5,930 nucleotides of DNA from DAISJD01 sp036821645 (GTDB taxonomy: Bacteria > Pseudomonadota > Alphaproteobacteria > ATCC43930 > CGMCC-115725). Shown here in pieces: positions 4,734-5,930 of the stretch. The DNA lies in contig DAISJD010000162.1 in assembly GCA_036821645.1 (NCBI GenBank), positions 1 through 5,930 on the forward strand, in the 5' to 3' direction. The translations under genes were made by a program, and so were the position numbers. Below the pieces are notes generated by a model. It ran no database searches and was not told the origin of the DNA. It was given only the letters and a program-made list of their open reading frames with translations. Position 1 is the first letter of the stretch. Each line of letters starts with the position of its first letter.

Positions 4734-5930
4734 TCAGGCCCCGAATCCACCACCGCCGGGTGTTTCAACCACCAGACAATCCCCAGGGGCGACCGAAGAC
4801 TCGAAAATGCCCGGCTGTTGATTGATCGTCCCATCGCCGCGCTCGATCCAGTTGCGTCCAAGGGCAGCAGCCTTGCCGCCTCTAAGCCCGAACGGGGCGA
4901 CGACCCGGCGATTGGCCAACATGCCGACCCGCATCGCTTCCAAAAACCGCAGGCGGCGCACCACCCCATTGCCGCCACGCCACCGCCCGGCCCCGCCGGA
5001 CCCGTGTCGTATCGAAAACCCGTCGACCATGACTGGAAACCGCAATTCCAGGATTTCGGGATCGGTCAGACGCGAATTGGTCATGTGGGTTTGGACCGCA
5101 TCGGTGCCGTCGAAACCGGGTCCGGCCCCGGATCCGCCGCAGATCGTTTCATAATATTGATACTGCGCCGTGCCGAAGGTCAGGTTGTTCATCGTCCCCT
5201 GGGCCGAGGCCAAAACCCCGAGCGCACCATAGAGCGCGTCGACGATCGCTTGACTGGTCTCGACATTGCCCGCAACCACCGCCGCCGGAAAGGCGGGTTT
5301 CAAGAAACACCCATCGGGGATGACGAGGGTGAGCGGCTTTAGACACCCGGCATTCATCGGGATGGCGTCATCGACCAAGGTGCGAAAGACATAGAGCACG
5401 GCCGCCCGGCACACCGACTCCGGCGCATTGAAATTGTTCGGCAACTGCCCGTCGGTTCCGGTAAAATCGATCACGGCGGACCGGGTCGCCCGGTCCACCG
5501 TCACCCGCACCCTGATCGCTGCCCCGTCATCGAGGGTCACGCAAAATTCCCCATCCTCAAGGCTGGCGATCACCCGACGCACCGCCTCTTCGGCATTGGC
5601 TTGGACGTGGTTCATATAAGCTTCAACGGTCGCAAGACCGTAATGGGCGACCATGCGATGCAATTCCTGACCGCCCTTGGCGCAGGCCGCGATCTGGGCC
5701 TTCAAATCCGCCAGGTTCTGGTCGGGATTGCGGGCAGGCCACGGTCCCGCCGTTAGCAGATCCAGTATTTCCTGCGCACAAAACCGTCCCTCGTCCACCA
5801 AAAGGACATTGTCCAGCAAAACCCCTTCCTCGCGGACGTCACGGCTCATGGGCGGCATCGACCCCGGACTGATCCCGCCGATATCGGCGTGATGGCCAAA
5901 TCGAACGACGCCTGGCTCTTGGACCTCTCG
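4734..5930 (-). CDS. Hydantoinase B/5-oxoprolinase family protein, C-terminal part (5' end outside window)
   Basis: This subunit or domain takes part in opening cyclic amides such as hydantoins or 5-oxoproline, with ATP used by the partner HyuA-type subunit or domain. The frame is open to the right edge, giving 398 residues. An ATG at 5858 is internal, since the preceding 24 codons read through the conserved HHADIGGISPGSMPP block. Other family signatures are EEGVLLDNVLLV, DFTGTDGQLPNNFNAPESV, IPMNAGCLKPL, FPAAVVAGNVETSQAIVDAL, SAQGTMNNLTFG, ICGGSGAGPGFDGTDAVQTH, MTNSRLTDPEILE, SGGAGRWRGGNGVVR, and the glycine-rich end ETPGGGGFGA. Roughly the first 130 residues of a standalone HyuB would be missing. 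Several segments (AYMNHVQANAEEAVRR, the QGTMNNLTFG block, the closing PGGGG) resemble the C-terminal half of fused 5-oxoprolinases of about 1,200 residues, so this could be either form. A strong terminator follows, so it is the last gene of its transcript. Confidence 0.9.
   Translation of the reverse strand, partial: REVQEPGVVRFGHHADIGGISPGSMPPMSRDVREEGVLLDNVLLVDEGRFCAQEILDLLTAGPWPARNPDQNLADLKAQIAACAKGGQELHRMVAHYGLATVEAYMNHVQANAEEAVRRVIASLEDGEFCVTLDDGAAIRVRVTVDRATRSAVIDFTGTDGQLPNNFNAPESVCRAAVLYVFRTLVDDAIPMNAGCLKPLTLVIPDGCFLKPAFPAAVVAGNVETSQAIVDALYGALGVLASAQGTMNNLTFGTAQYQYYETICGGSGAGPGFDGTDAVQTHMTNSRLTDPEILELRFPVMVDGFSIRHGSGGAGRWRGGNGVVRRLRFLEAMRVGMLANRRVVAPFGLRGGKAAALGRNWIERGDGTINQQPGIFESSVAPGDCLVVETPGGGGFGA

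Overview
The window is GC-rich (roughly 60-65% outside one intergenic island), and its gene content and small-protein families point to an alphaproteobacterium, perhaps of the Rhodospirillales. That placement is an inference; there is no rRNA or other marker here. It carries six protein-coding segments, no RNA genes that I can support, no transposase and no CRISPR array.

Layout. Positions 1 to about 470 hold the C-terminal part of an AsmA-family protein on the plus strand, running in from outside the window. It meets head-on, at about 461-482, the N-terminal two thirds of an AsmA-family protein on the minus strand (start 1556/1559). The two pieces look like complementary halves of one gene in opposite orientations, so this is either an inversion breakpoint or an assembly or amplification chimera. 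A 122-bp divergent intergenic region follows, then a tiny plus-strand DUF4169-family gene (1682-1876). That gene converges, with only 12 bp between stop codons, on a complete minus-strand FAD-linked oxidase of the D-lactate dehydrogenase/GlcD type (1889-3313). Upstream of the oxidase on the same strand is a 290-residue gene of unknown function (3435-4307), which I read as a degenerate ExeA-like AAA ATPase lacking its P-loop lysine.

Between that gene and the next is a 426-bp non-coding stretch. Its core (4381-4670) is only about 26% GC by hand count and contains a tandem 10-bp repeat, a perfect 18-bp palindrome and a possible promoter. It is bounded on the right by a clear minus-strand rho-independent terminator (4671-4701). 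That terminator closes a hydantoinase B/5-oxoprolinase-family gene (4734 to beyond 5930), whose N-terminus lies outside the window.

Functionally, the oxidase (2-hydroxyacid oxidation feeding electrons to the respiratory chain) and the hydantoinase/oxoprolinase (ATP-dependent opening of cyclic amides) are metabolic genes, AsmA is an envelope protein, and nothing shows that they form one pathway. The most interesting regulatory hint is a 13-bp sequence (CGCCGTATCGTTG, minus strand) located 24-26 bp ahead of the start codons of both the oxidase and the degenerate ATPase, with an extra partial copy in the latter. This suggests shared control. I did not find a convincing new defence or mobile system here.
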